A DNA stretch of 13,478 nucleotides from RGIG2206 sp045540915 (GTDB lineage: Bacteria; Bacillota; Clostridia; Oscillospirales; Acutalibacteraceae), in assembly GCA_045540915.1 (NCBI GenBank), contig JAZQID010000040.1, positions 1 through 13,478 on the forward strand, read 5' to 3'. Each line of letters opens with the position of its first letter. Position 1 is the stretch's first letter. Made by a program: the position numbers and the translations under genes. The notes under the pieces were generated by a model. The model saw only the letters and a list, made by a program, of their open reading frames with translations, searched no databases and was not told where the DNA came from. Below are positions 6,116-13,187 of the stretch, in pieces.

Positions 6116-6169
6116 GGTTATTAAGGTACCCACCCCTTTTAACAATATTAAAATCACGGAGGAGTAAAA

Positions 6170-7513
6170 ATGAAATTGGTCTACAACGTAGAAGACAAGC
6201 CTAAGTTTGGGCAACTAATTGTCTTCGCATTCCAGCAGTTGCTTGCTATCCTTGCGGCTACCATTGCGGTTCCCTCTATCGTAGGAAACGGTATGTCGCA
6301 GTCCGCCGCCCTCTTCGGCGCCGGTGTCGGCACTTTGGTCTATCAGCTCTTCACAAAATTTAAGAGCCCCGTTTTCCTTGGCTCGTCCTTTGCTTTCCTC
6401 GGTTCTATGTTCGCTGCCTTCGCAGGCGCCGCATCGGTTGCCGCCGGTTACGCAGGCATCATCATCGGCGCTGCCTTTGCGGGACTCGTTTATGTAATCA
6501 TCGCCCTCGTTGTTAAGTTTGCAGGCGTAGGCTGGATCAACAAGCTTATGCCGGCCGTTGTTATCGGACCCACAGTCGCTATTATCGGTCTTTCACTTGC
6601 AGGAAATGCTGTCAGCGACTCGCTCGCAGGCGCATACGATGCAGGTGCCGGTGCTTTTGTAATGAACACCCACGTATGGGTCTGCTTGATTTGCGCTCTT
6701 GTTACTATGATCACCGTAATGATCTGCTCCGTTTTCGGCAAGAAGATGATTAAGCTTATCCCCTTCATTATCGGTATTCTTGCAGGATATGTGGTTGCTA
6801 CCATCTTCACCCTCATCGGTTACGCTACCGGAAACGAGGCTCTTCAGGTTATCAACTTCGCTCTCTTCCAGAATATGAAGTGGGTTCCCGACTTCACCTT
6901 CCTTACAGCATTCAAAGGACTTGCAGAAATTGACGGCAAGTACATCGCTACCATCGCTGTTGCCTATATCCCCGTTGCTTTCGTTGTTTTTGCTGAGCAT
7001 ATTGCTGACCACAAGAACCTTTCGAGCATCATTGAGCGCGACCTGCTTGAAGAACCCGGCCTTCATAGGACCCTGCTCGGTGATGGTGTCGGTTCATTTG
7101 CCGGCGCTTTATTCGGCGGATGTCCCAACACCACCTACGGTGAGTCGGTCGGTTGCGTTGCCATAACAGGAAACGCTTCTGTCGTAACCATTCTTACCAC
7201 CGCCATTATGGCAATCATTGTCTCCTTCTTCGGACCCTTCGTCACCTTCCTCGCAACCATTCCCGCCTGTGTAATGGGCGGTGTTTGCATCACCCTCTAC
7301 GGCTTCATCGCTGTAAGCGGTCTGAAGATGCTTCAGGGTGTTGACCTTGGAGAGAACAGAAATCTCTTTGTTGTTTCGACCATCCTTATCACCGGTATCG
7401 GCGGTATGGCCCTTAAGATCGGTCAGGTCACCCTCACCAATATCGCCTGCGCTTTGATACTCGGTATCATCGTTAACCTCATCCTTTCCCGCAAGGATAA
7501 GAAGGCTGAATAA
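6170..7513 (+). CDS. uraA: Uracil permease (UraA/PyrP type, NCS2 family)
   Basis: This is a proton-coupled uracil importer of the nucleobase-ascorbate transporter (NCS2) family in the cell membrane. The 447 residues are close to the family length, and the hydrophobicity fits the 14-helix UraA fold. Key residues can be located: Phe-Ala-Glu-His at 274-277 matches the UraA segment with the substrate-binding Glu241, and Pro-Asn-Thr-Thr-Tyr-Gly-Glu at 319-325 matches the segment with Glu290. The intervening Asp-Leu-Leu..Pro-Gly-Leu-His-Arg is typical of UraA rather than xanthine permeases. GGAGGAG at 6158-6164 precedes the ATG. The gene is monocistronic, controlled through the upstream attenuator, and ends at a terminator shared with convergent spo0A. 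Uracil specificity is inferred from the motifs. Confidence 0.9.
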   Translation: MKLVYNVEDKPKFGQLIVFAFQQLLAILAATIAVPSIVGNGMSQSAALFGAGVGTLVYQLFTKFKSPVFLGSSFAFLGSMFAAFAGAASVAAGYAGIIIGAAFAGLVYVIIALVVKFAGVGWINKLMPAVVIGPTVAIIGLSLAGNAVSDSLAGAYDAGAGAFVMNTHVWVCLICALVTMITVMICSVFGKKMIKLIPFIIGILAGYVVATIFTLIGYATGNEALQVINFALFQNMKWVPDFTFLTAFKGLAEIDGKYIATIAVAYIPVAFVVFAEHIADHKNLSSIIERDLLEEPGLHRTLLGDGVGSFAGALFGGCPNTTYGESVGCVAITGNASVVTILTTAIMAIIVSFFGPFVTFLATIPACVMGGVCITLYGFIAVSGLKMLQGVDLGENRNLFVVSTILITGIGGMALKIGQVTLTNIACALILGIIVNLILSRKDKKAE

Positions 7514-7530
7514 TAACTCCTGAATATATT

Positions 7531-7558
7531 AAAGACCCGTCTAAACAGACGGGTCTTT
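7531..7558. terminator. Bidirectional terminator between uraA and spo0A
   Basis: AAAGACCCGTCT (7531-7542) and AGACGGGTCTTT (7547-7558) form a perfect 12-base-pair stem around AAAC. The A/T ends of the stem supply a T tract in both directions. It lies 17 bases after the uraA stop and 16 bases after the spo0A stop, so it can end both convergent transcripts. Confidence 0.85.
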
Positions 7559-7574
7559 AGTGTTTTAAGAAGCC

Positions 7575-8333
7575 TTATGATGCTTTTAGATTTAATCTAA
7601 GCTTATCTGCAATCATCGCAACAAACTCGCTGTTAGTCGGCTTTCCGCGCTCATTATGGATGGTAAATCCAAAGTAGGAATTAAGCACGTCAATGTCTCC
7701 TCTGTCCCAAGCAACCTCGATCGCGTGCCTGATGGCTCTCTCAACGCGAGAGGATGTGGTTGAGAACTTCTTTGCAACCGTCGGGTAGAGCATTTTAGTA
7801 ATCGAGCTGATAACTTCAGGCTCTCTGATAGCAAGGAGGATGGATTCACGAAGGTAGTGATAACCCTTAATATGAGCGGGCACTCCTATCTCGTGCAATA
7901 TGTTGGTTACCAAGATCTCAAGGCTTGTGTCGATCTTGTGAATATTTTGTCTGCCGTTGCTTCGCGCTGAATTCAGTACCCTGTCAGCAAGCATATCAAA
8001 ATCGAAGGGCTTGATAAGAAAATATGCCGCTCCGTTAGTGACTGCTTCCTCAGCAAGTTGCGAGTTGTCAAAACTCGACATTACGATGAATACAGGCTTC
8101 GACTTAAGATTCGAACTGTTTACCTTTTCAAGCACGCCCAGCGCATCAAGATTCGGCATAAACAAGTCCATAACAACAACATCCGGCTGATACTTTTCCA
8201 TATCGTTCAACAACTGTCTACCGTCTTTTGCAGTTGACACCACTTCTACTCCGCGTTCTTTTAGACATTCTGTGCAGTTTTTGCCAAACTCTGTTTTATC
8301 GTCGGCAAAAAGTACCAAGGGTTTACTTTCCAT
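7575..8333 (-). CDS. spo0A: Sporulation master response regulator Spo0A
   Basis: Spo0A is the DNA-binding response regulator that, when phosphorylated, starts sporulation and represses growth-phase genes. The 252-residue product has a receiver domain (about residues 5-120) with the acidic pair Asp11-Asp12, phospho-acceptor Asp56, Ser86 in the place of the usual Thr, and Lys108. The C-terminal SpoA domain (about 145-252) carries the near-invariant recognition-helix region Ser-Arg-Val-Glu-Arg-Ala-Ile-Arg-His-Ala-Ile-Glu-Val-Ala-Trp and the conserved end Lys-Pro-Thr-Asn-Ser-Glu-Phe...Asp-Lys-Leu-Arg-Leu. The ATG at 8333 has GGAGG six bases upstream. A longer frame from 8372 exists, but its extra residues have no family match and overlap the ribosome binding site. 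The usual neighbours recN-argR-spoIVB are absent. Confidence 0.97.
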   Translation of the reverse strand: MESKPLVLFADDKTEFGKNCTECLKERGVEVVSTAKDGRQLLNDMEKYQPDVVVMDLFMPNLDALGVLEKVNSSNLKSKPVFIVMSSFDNSQLAEEAVTNGAAYFLIKPFDFDMLADRVLNSARSNGRQNIHKIDTSLEILVTNILHEIGVPAHIKGYHYLRESILLAIREPEVISSITKMLYPTVAKKFSTTSSRVERAIRHAIEVAWDRGDIDVLNSYFGFTIHNERGKPTNSEFVAMIADKLRLNLKAS

Positions 8334-8362
8334 AATTAGCCTCCTTTTTTGTTTGCATTGTG

Positions 8363-8391
8363 ATGTTACCATATTTTGCCATTTGTTGCAA
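8363..8391 (-). promoter_or_regulatory. Candidate spo0A promoter
   Basis: On the minus strand TTGCAA (8386-8391) and TAACAT (8363-8368) are 17 bases apart, each four of six to the sigma-A consensus. TGG directly precedes the -10 as an extended -10 element. Transcription would begin near 8356, about 23 bases before the start codon. One of the 0A-like repeats falls in its spacer. Confidence 0.4.
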
Positions 8392-8477
8392 GGGGAATTT
8401 TGCCATTTTTTGCCACATAAATATTTTTGTTAAAAGTAACCATATTTTATTAAAATTCTTCTTGTCATTTCTTGCCA
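8365..8477. repeat. Array of short direct repeats upstream of spo0A, possible 0A boxes
   Basis: Plus-strand repeats are TTTGCCA at 8375-8381, 8399-8405 and 8409-8415, CTTGCCA at 8471-8477 and CTTGTCA at 8461-8467. Weaker relatives are GTTACCA at 8365-8371, GTTGCAA at 8385-8391 and GTAACCA at 8436-8442. Read on the minus strand the core is TGGCAAA, which differs from the 0A box TGNCGAA at one base. Neighbouring copies start exactly 10 bases apart in several places (8365/8375/8385, 8399/8409, 8461/8471), the helical phasing and three-base gap of tandem 0A boxes. They overlap and lie upstream of the candidate spo0A promoter. Confidence 0.5.
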
Positions 8478-8484
8478 TATTTTA

Positions 8485-8525
8485 ATTAAAAAACCCTATA
8501 CGAATGACAATCACTCGTATAGGGT
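8485..8525 (-). terminator. Terminator of the glycosyltransferase gene
   Basis: ACCCTATACGA (8493-8503) and TCGTATAGGGT (8515-8525) form a perfect 11-base-pair stem with an 11-base loop. On the minus strand it is followed directly by six T residues. It lies 15 bases after the stop codon of the upstream membrane protein gene. Confidence 0.85.
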
Positions 8526-8540
8526 AGAATTTTGCTGTAA

Positions 8541-10022
8541 TCAACGATTTGAAAAGGACTTGACACCTGCCGTTGCAGAGATAAACAACATTGGAACGAA
8601 GTTCAAAATGTATCTCGCGTTTACCTCCCAGACCATAAGGAAGAGCATCAGTCCGAAAAGGCAGAGAGGTGCAACCAACTGCCTGAGATCACCTGTGGAT
8701 CTGATGCATCCAAGAACGGCAAGCGCGAGCAAGGCAACAAGTACTCCTGTGGCAATATGGGTATATACCGAATAATGCTCGCTGTCGTATAAGAGAAATT
8801 TATGCAACAGGTTGGGTGATACGGGACGGTCATCCAAAAAGTCGGAAGACGCATATGTACCGTCGCCAAAAGCGCGTGTCGTCTTAACGGTAAACAGTTT
8901 GAACAGACCCGACACGCCCTGCTGCTTCAAATCAAGCTGTATCAGCGGCCTGAGAGCATCCTTTTTTGCCTGCTGACCCTCGGGCTGCATCGAAATTTGG
9001 AAATAGTCATCACGGTAATCGCCGTCCTGACTAAAGCCAATGGAAAGCCAATATTCATAGGGCAAATTCATTTCTTCCGATTTAACTGGATCAAGGTATT
9101 TCTGAGATATTATTGAGTCAAAAGCGAAGTTGGCTACAACAAGCAAAATGATAGCGGTTACAGTCAAAATCACCTGACGCAGCCACTGTTTTCTAAGCAG
9201 TTGGACAATGCCGATTGCAATAAATGCGATCCAGACTGTCGGTTTAATTAAGCCGCCTATAACAATCAAAATCGCAGACAGCAAATACAGACCAATCATA
9301 CCTAATCTGTTTTTACATTCATCTGCGCGCAATACGCAGTACCAGACTGCAACGGGAAATATCAAGGTCAGCGAATCGGTATAAATAACAGGTGCAAGAA
9401 ACCAAAAAGGCGGACTCAGCAAAAACAAAGCGGCACAAAGGAGCCCTTCCCTCTTTGACCAAAGTCTTCGTGCAACTCCCGAGGAAAGCAACATAGTTCC
9501 GCATATCATCAAGGAATTGCAAACAGCCGCCACCATAAAATAATCTCTAATACCGAGCAAAGATGCGCCCTTAAACAGCAAATACATAAAGTAGAGGCAA
9601 CCAAGATTGTTCGGGAAAATATAAAAATAATCGGTGTGGCAGGTCGAGGAATCATAGTCGACAAAGGTGCCGGTCTCCACCCAATGAATAGCGCCCTTAT
9701 AAACTGCTTCAAGGTCAAAAATGGGGTCAAACCGCAATAATACAGCAAACAAAACCTGCACCAAAAACAGACCGCCCGACATTGCAATCAATATTTTGAT
9801 ATAATGATTATCTATATTTTTGTATCCAAGCTTTGAGTAGATCCAAAACACAAGGCAGATAACAAAAAGCGCAAGCAGTATCAGTATCGGAGCAAAATAA
9901 GCGTAAACCTCACGGTTGAAGACGACGTTAAAAAGTATCAGTCCAAAGCACCCAACAAACAAAAGCTGAAAGGCTCTTGCTAAAAAGCTCGGTATTACAC
10001 CAACCTTATTTATTCCTGACAA
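8541..10022 (-). CDS. Polytopic membrane glycosyltransferase, GT-C fold (GT39-like)
   Basis: This 493-residue protein has about ten or more hydrophobic helices. After a helix at about residues 80-97 comes an acidic segment (Asp99-Pro-Ile-Phe-Asp103-Leu-Glu105), matching the Asp/Glu pair in the first outer loop of GT-C glycosyltransferases that use lipid-linked sugars. The Tyr-Phe-Tyr-Ile-Phe-Pro-Asn-Asn-Leu-Gly segment at 132-141 and a large soluble segment at about 305-400 also fit GT39/ArnT-like proteins. Such enzymes add sugars to proteins, lipids or wall polymers outside the membrane; the donor and acceptor here cannot be told. The TTG at 10022 is taken as the start because GGGGAGG lies eight bases upstream. 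A GTG at 10031 would overlap the GGAGG itself. The gene stands alone, with its own promoter and terminator. Confidence 0.65.
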   Translation of the reverse strand: MSGINKVGVIPSFLARAFQLLFVGCFGLILFNVVFNREVYAYFAPILILLALFVICLVFWIYSKLGYKNIDNHYIKILIAMSGGLFLVQVLFAVLLRFDPIFDLEAVYKGAIHWVETGTFVDYDSSTCHTDYFYIFPNNLGCLYFMYLLFKGASLLGIRDYFMVAAVCNSLMICGTMLLSSGVARRLWSKREGLLCAALFLLSPPFWFLAPVIYTDSLTLIFPVAVWYCVLRADECKNRLGMIGLYLLSAILIVIGGLIKPTVWIAFIAIGIVQLLRKQWLRQVILTVTAIILLVVANFAFDSIISQKYLDPVKSEEMNLPYEYWLSIGFSQDGDYRDDYFQISMQPEGQQAKKDALRPLIQLDLKQQGVSGLFKLFTVKTTRAFGDGTYASSDFLDDRPVSPNLLHKFLLYDSEHYSVYTHIATGVLVALLALAVLGCIRSTGDLRQLVAPLCLFGLMLFLMVWEVNARYILNFVPMLFISATAGVKSFSNR

Positions 10023-10059
10023 ACGGCACACCTCCCCTTTTTTTTACACTTCTAAAGCA

Positions 10060-10088
10060 ATTCTATTGCACAATTAACTCAATGTCAA
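10060..10088 (-). promoter_or_regulatory. Sigma-A promoter for the glycosyltransferase gene
   Basis: On the minus strand a perfect TTGACA (10083-10088) and TAGAAT (10060-10065) are separated by 17 bases. Transcription would begin near 10053, about 30 bases before the proposed TTG start and ahead of its GGGGAGG site. It lies directly downstream of the arg operon terminator. Confidence 0.7.
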
Positions 10089-10098
10089 TACAGGACGC

Positions 10099-10127
10099 AA
10101 AAAACACTGCCATACGGCAGTGTTTTT
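10099..10127 (-). terminator. Terminator of the arginine operon
   Basis: CACTGCC (10105-10111) pairs with GGCAGTG (10116-10122) around ATAC, flanked by an A run and a T run that extend the stem. On the minus strand six T residues follow. It lies 12 bases after the argF stop. Confidence 0.85.
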
Positions 10128-10139
10128 ACTATGCAATAT

Positions 10140-11123
10140 TTACAGGGTAGCGGCCATAACAGCCTTGATGGTATGCATACGGTTTTCAGCCTCGTCAAAT
10201 ACTATCGACCTGTCACTCTCGATCACCTCATCGGTGACCTCCATACAATCGATGCCGAACTTCTCATAAACCTTCAGTCCTACAGTAGTCTTCAGGTCGT
10301 GGAATGCGGGCAGGCAGTGCATAAAGCGACACTGCTCCCCTGCGTTGTCCATCAAAGCCTTGGTAACACGATAAGGAGTCAGATCGTTGATACGCTCTTC
10401 CCAAACGCTGTCCGGCTCGCCCATTGAAACCCATACATCAGTATAGATAACGTCAGCGCCCTTAGTGGCAACGATAGGATCTTCAATAAACTCAAGGGTA
10501 GCCCCCGTTTGAGCGGCAATTTCCTTGCAGGTGTTGATCAGGTTTTGGTCGGGAAAATATTTGCTCGGCGCACAGGCAACGAAATGCATACCCATTTTTG
10601 CGCATCCAACCATCAGCGAATTGCCCATATTATAACGGGCATCTCCCATATAGACCAGCTTCTTACCCTCAAGACTACCGAAATGCTCCTTGATGGTCAG
10701 AAAGTCAGCCAATATCTGAGTCGGATGAAATTCATTAGTAAGTCCGTTCCATACGGGAACACCTGCAAAGGCCGCAAGCTCTTCGACTATCTCCTGTCCG
10801 AATCCGCGATACTCAATACCGTCGAACATTCTGCCGAGAACGCGAGCGGTATCGGCAATACTTTCCTTCTTGCCTATCTGCGAGCCTGACGGATCAAGAT
10901 ACACCGGATGCATACCCAGATCGGCCGCCGCAACCTCAAAGGCGCAACGGGTACGGGTGCTGGTCTTCTCAAAGACCAAGGCAATATTCTTGCCCTCGCA
11001 AAGCTTGTGAGGAATATTAGCCTTCTTCTTTTGCTTAAGCTCAGCGGCAAGGTCAATAAGTCCGTTTATCTCTTCGGGAGTGAAGTCGAGTAGTTTCAAA
11101 AAGCTTCTGTTTTTCAAATTCAT
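10140..11123 (-). CDS. argF: Ornithine carbamoyltransferase
   Basis: The enzyme makes citrulline from ornithine and carbamoyl phosphate in the cytoplasm, the sixth step of arginine synthesis. The 327-residue product carries the carbamoyl phosphate motif Ser-Thr-Arg-Thr-Arg at 55-59, His-Pro-Thr-Gln at 133-136, the ornithine-loop Ser-Met-Gly at 233-235, and the catalytic His-Cys-Leu-Pro at 269-272. The ATG at 11123 is chosen because AAGGGG lies about seven bases before it and the N-terminus Met-Asn-Leu-Lys..Arg-Ser-Phe-Leu-Lys fits homologues; an ATG six bases upstream is too close to that site. It follows argD by 13 bases and is the last gene of the operon. Its placement after argD favours a biosynthetic role over the catabolic arginine deiminase pathway. 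Confidence 0.95.
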   Translation of the reverse strand: MNLKNRSFLKLLDFTPEEINGLIDLAAELKQKKKANIPHKLCEGKNIALVFEKTSTRTRCAFEVAAADLGMHPVYLDPSGSQIGKKESIADTARVLGRMFDGIEYRGFGQEIVEELAAFAGVPVWNGLTNEFHPTQILADFLTIKEHFGSLEGKKLVYMGDARYNMGNSLMVGCAKMGMHFVACAPSKYFPDQNLINTCKEIAAQTGATLEFIEDPIVATKGADVIYTDVWVSMGEPDSVWEERINDLTPYRVTKALMDNAGEQCRFMHCLPAFHDLKTTVGLKVYEKFGIDCMEVTDEVIESDRSIVFDEAENRMHTIKAVMAATL

Positions 11124-11136
11124 ATCCATTCCCCTT

Positions 11137-12306
11137 TCATTCAGCGCAGACAGATTTAATAATATCAATTGCCTCTTTCAAAACATCTTGTGAAATATTC
11201 AAGGCAGGAAGCAGACGCACCTTATCCTTTGCGGTAAGGCAAAGCACTCCCTTTTCCATACAGGCCTTAACGATATCAGAGGCAGGCTTTACAGTTTTGA
11301 TACCGATCATCAATCCCATTCCCGATACGGAGAGGATGCTCTCAGCACCGTTCAATGCATCAAATATATACCTACTTTTTTCCTCGACCGACTTCAAAAA
11401 ATCATCGTCAAGCCTGTTAATAATGCTGATCGCTCCTGCACAGGCAACGGGATTTCCGCCAAAGGTCGAGCCGTGGTCGCCGAAGCCCAATGTATTCTCA
11501 ACCTTATCACCAAGAAGCACAGCACCGATGGGCAGACCGCCGCCAAGACCCTTTGCAGTCGTAACGATATCGGGCTTAATATCATAATTCATATATGCAT
11601 AAAGCTTGCCCGTTCTTCCGTTGCCCGTCTGCACCTCATCGACAATCAACAGAATGTCGCGCTCGCGGCAAAACTTTTCTACCTTCTTTGCAAAGGACTT
11701 GTCAATAGCATTGACTCCGCCCTCACCCTGCACACATTCGATCATAACTGCCGCAATTCTTGAGTGTGCGGCAACCGCCTCAAGCTCGTAAAGCTCGGTG
11801 CCTGCGTCGATGTGGCAGAATCCCTTGGTCAAGGGCTGAAACAGTTCATGATAATGTTCCTGACCTGTGGCCGCCAAAGTTGTAATAGTACGGCCATGGA
11901 AGCTGTTGTTCAGGGTAACGATAACCGACGATTTATCGCCGCACTTATCATCAATGTACTTCCTTGCAACCTTAATGGCGCACTCATTTGCCTCGGCACC
12001 CGAATTGCTGAAGAAGACCTTCTTGAATCCCGTCTTCTCACAAAGTAATTGAGCAAGCTCGGAGCAAGGCGAGGTGTAATACAGATTAGACATATGCTGA
12101 ACAGAGTTCAACTGTTTTGTTACGGCCTCCACCCATTCGCCGTCGGCAATACCAAATGCGGTAACGCCGATTCCCGAGCCCATATCGATGTATCTCTTGC
12201 CATTTTCATCGAACACGACCGAGCCTTTACCACTAACGATGTTAACAGGAAAACGGTTATATGTGCCTGCAATATATTTCTTATCACGATCAATTACAGC
12301 GCTCAT
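11137..12306 (-). CDS. argD: Acetylornithine aminotransferase
   Basis: This PLP-dependent class III aminotransferase converts N-acetylglutamate semialdehyde to N-acetylornithine using glutamate. The 389 residues fit the family. Visible features are the phosphate-binding Ser-Gly-Ala-Glu-Ala-Asn at 102-107, Asn-Ser-Phe-His-Gly-Arg at 134-139, the PLP-ring-binding Asp-Glu-Val-Gln-Thr-Gly at 223-228, and the Schiff-base lysine Lys252 in Thr-Ala-Lys-Gly-Leu-Gly-Gly-Gly. The ATG overlaps the argB stop as ATGA, with GGAGG six bases upstream inside the end of argB. Related class III enzymes (ornithine or GABA aminotransferases) are the alternatives, but the argJ-argB-argD-argF setting decides for ArgD. 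Confidence 0.95.
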   Translation of the reverse strand: MSAVIDRDKKYIAGTYNRFPVNIVSGKGSVVFDENGKRYIDMGSGIGVTAFGIADGEWVEAVTKQLNSVQHMSNLYYTSPCSELAQLLCEKTGFKKVFFSNSGAEANECAIKVARKYIDDKCGDKSSVIVTLNNSFHGRTITTLAATGQEHYHELFQPLTKGFCHIDAGTELYELEAVAAHSRIAAVMIECVQGEGGVNAIDKSFAKKVEKFCRERDILLIVDEVQTGNGRTGKLYAYMNYDIKPDIVTTAKGLGGGLPIGAVLLGDKVENTLGFGDHGSTFGGNPVACAGAISIINRLDDDFLKSVEEKSRYIFDALNGAESILSVSGMGLMIGIKTVKPASDIVKACMEKGVLCLTAKDKVRLLPALNISQDVLKEAIDIIKSVCAE

Positions 12307-13172
12307 TTTTTACCTCCAGTGACCATCGTACCGGCACCCTCATCGGTAAGAAGCTCCATCAGAATGGAATGTGGCACGCGTCCGTCCATTATGATGACGT
12401 TTTCAACGCCCTTTTGGATAGCCTCGATACAGCAGTCGACCTTGGGGATCATACCGCCCGAGATAACACCCTCTTTATGAAGCTCCTCAGCCTGTTCAAC
12501 GGTAATCTCAGGTATCAAGGTCGACGGATCATCCTTATCGTGAAGAATGCCTGCAATATCGGTCATCATTATGAGTCTTTCCGCACCCAATGCGCCTGCT
12601 ATAAATGCAGCGGCAGTATCGCCATTTATATTGTAGGCGTTGCCCGATTTATCGCAACCGATTGTTGAAATTACGGGAATGTATCCCTTTTCAAGCAGGT
12701 CGGTAACAGGACGAATATGCACCTTTGTGATCTCGCCGACAAAGCCTAAGCGTTCGTCCTTGACCTTTGCCTCGATGAGTCTGCCGTCCATACCTGAGAT
12801 ACCCATAGCCTTGCCGCCGTACATCTCAAGCAGGTTAACGAGGGTCTTGTTGACCTTTCCCGCAAGGACCATCTGAACGATATCGACCGTCTCCTTATCG
12901 GTGACACGAAGTCCGTCAACGAACTCGGCCTTCTTACCGAGTTTGTTCATAAGTTCGCTTATCTCAGGGCCGCCTCCGTGAACGAGAACGACCTTGACAC
13001 CGATAAGCCAAAGCAGGACTATGTCCTCCATAACCTGTTGCTTAAGCTGTTCGTTGACCATAGCATTGCCGCCGTATTTGACGACGACGATCTTTCCGGT
13101 ATATCTCTTGATATACGGAAGTGCCTGAGTCAAAACCTCAGCACGCTGTGCGTTAGAAAAATGATTGTCCAC
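12303..13172 (-). CDS. argB: Acetylglutamate kinase
   Basis: The enzyme phosphorylates N-acetylglutamate, usually the controlled step of the pathway when ArgJ recycles acetyl groups. The 289-residue amino acid kinase has Lys-Tyr-Gly-Gly-Asn-Ala-Met at 32-38, His-Gly-Gly-Gly-Pro-Glu at 65-70, Asn-Ile-Asn-Gly-Asp at 181-185 and Gly-Gly-Met-Ile-Pro-Lys at 239-244. An N-terminal helix precedes the first strand, as in arginine-inhibited, hexameric enzymes, so feedback inhibition is likely but inferred. The GTG at 13172 is preferred because AAGGAG lies eight bases upstream; another GTG at 13181 overlaps that site. It follows argJ by 15 bases and overlaps argD by four. Confidence 0.94.
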   Translation of the reverse strand: MDNHFSNAQRAEVLTQALPYIKRYTGKIVVVKYGGNAMVNEQLKQQVMEDIVLLWLIGVKVVLVHGGGPEISELMNKLGKKAEFVDGLRVTDKETVDIVQMVLAGKVNKTLVNLLEMYGGKAMGISGMDGRLIEAKVKDERLGFVGEITKVHIRPVTDLLEKGYIPVISTIGCDKSGNAYNINGDTAAAFIAGALGAERLIMMTDIAGILHDKDDPSTLIPEITVEQAEELHKEGVISGGMIPKVDCCIEAIQKGVENVIIMDGRVPHSILMELLTDEGAGTMVTGGKK

Positions 13173-13187
13173 GATATTCACTCCTTA

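Noticed and set aside
6075..6167. A 30-codon open frame in the uraA leader, ending two bases before the permease ATG, as a possible leader peptide
   Set aside because: No ribosome binding site precedes its ATG, it runs through the terminator hairpin, and it has no run of regulatory codons.
5973..6169. PyrR-binding attenuator or purine riboswitch in the uraA leader
   Set aside because: I could not find the conserved PyrR loop sequence or the purine riboswitch core, so only a generic attenuator is called.
6593..7066. A 157-codon minus-strand frame inside uraA
   Set aside because: It is an antisense shadow of the permease with no ribosome binding site and no recognisable domain.
8365..8477. 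CRISPR-like array
   Set aside because: The repeats are only seven bases long with irregular short gaps, and no cas gene is present.
8451..8480. Sigma-H promoter upstream of spo0A
   Set aside because: A GCAAGAAAT box and a GAAGAATTT box match sigma-H elements, but they are only five bases apart, far below the required spacing.
10131..10427. A plus-strand frame of 98 codons antisense to argF
   Set aside because: It overlaps the well-supported argF on the other strand and shows no start signal or family resemblance.
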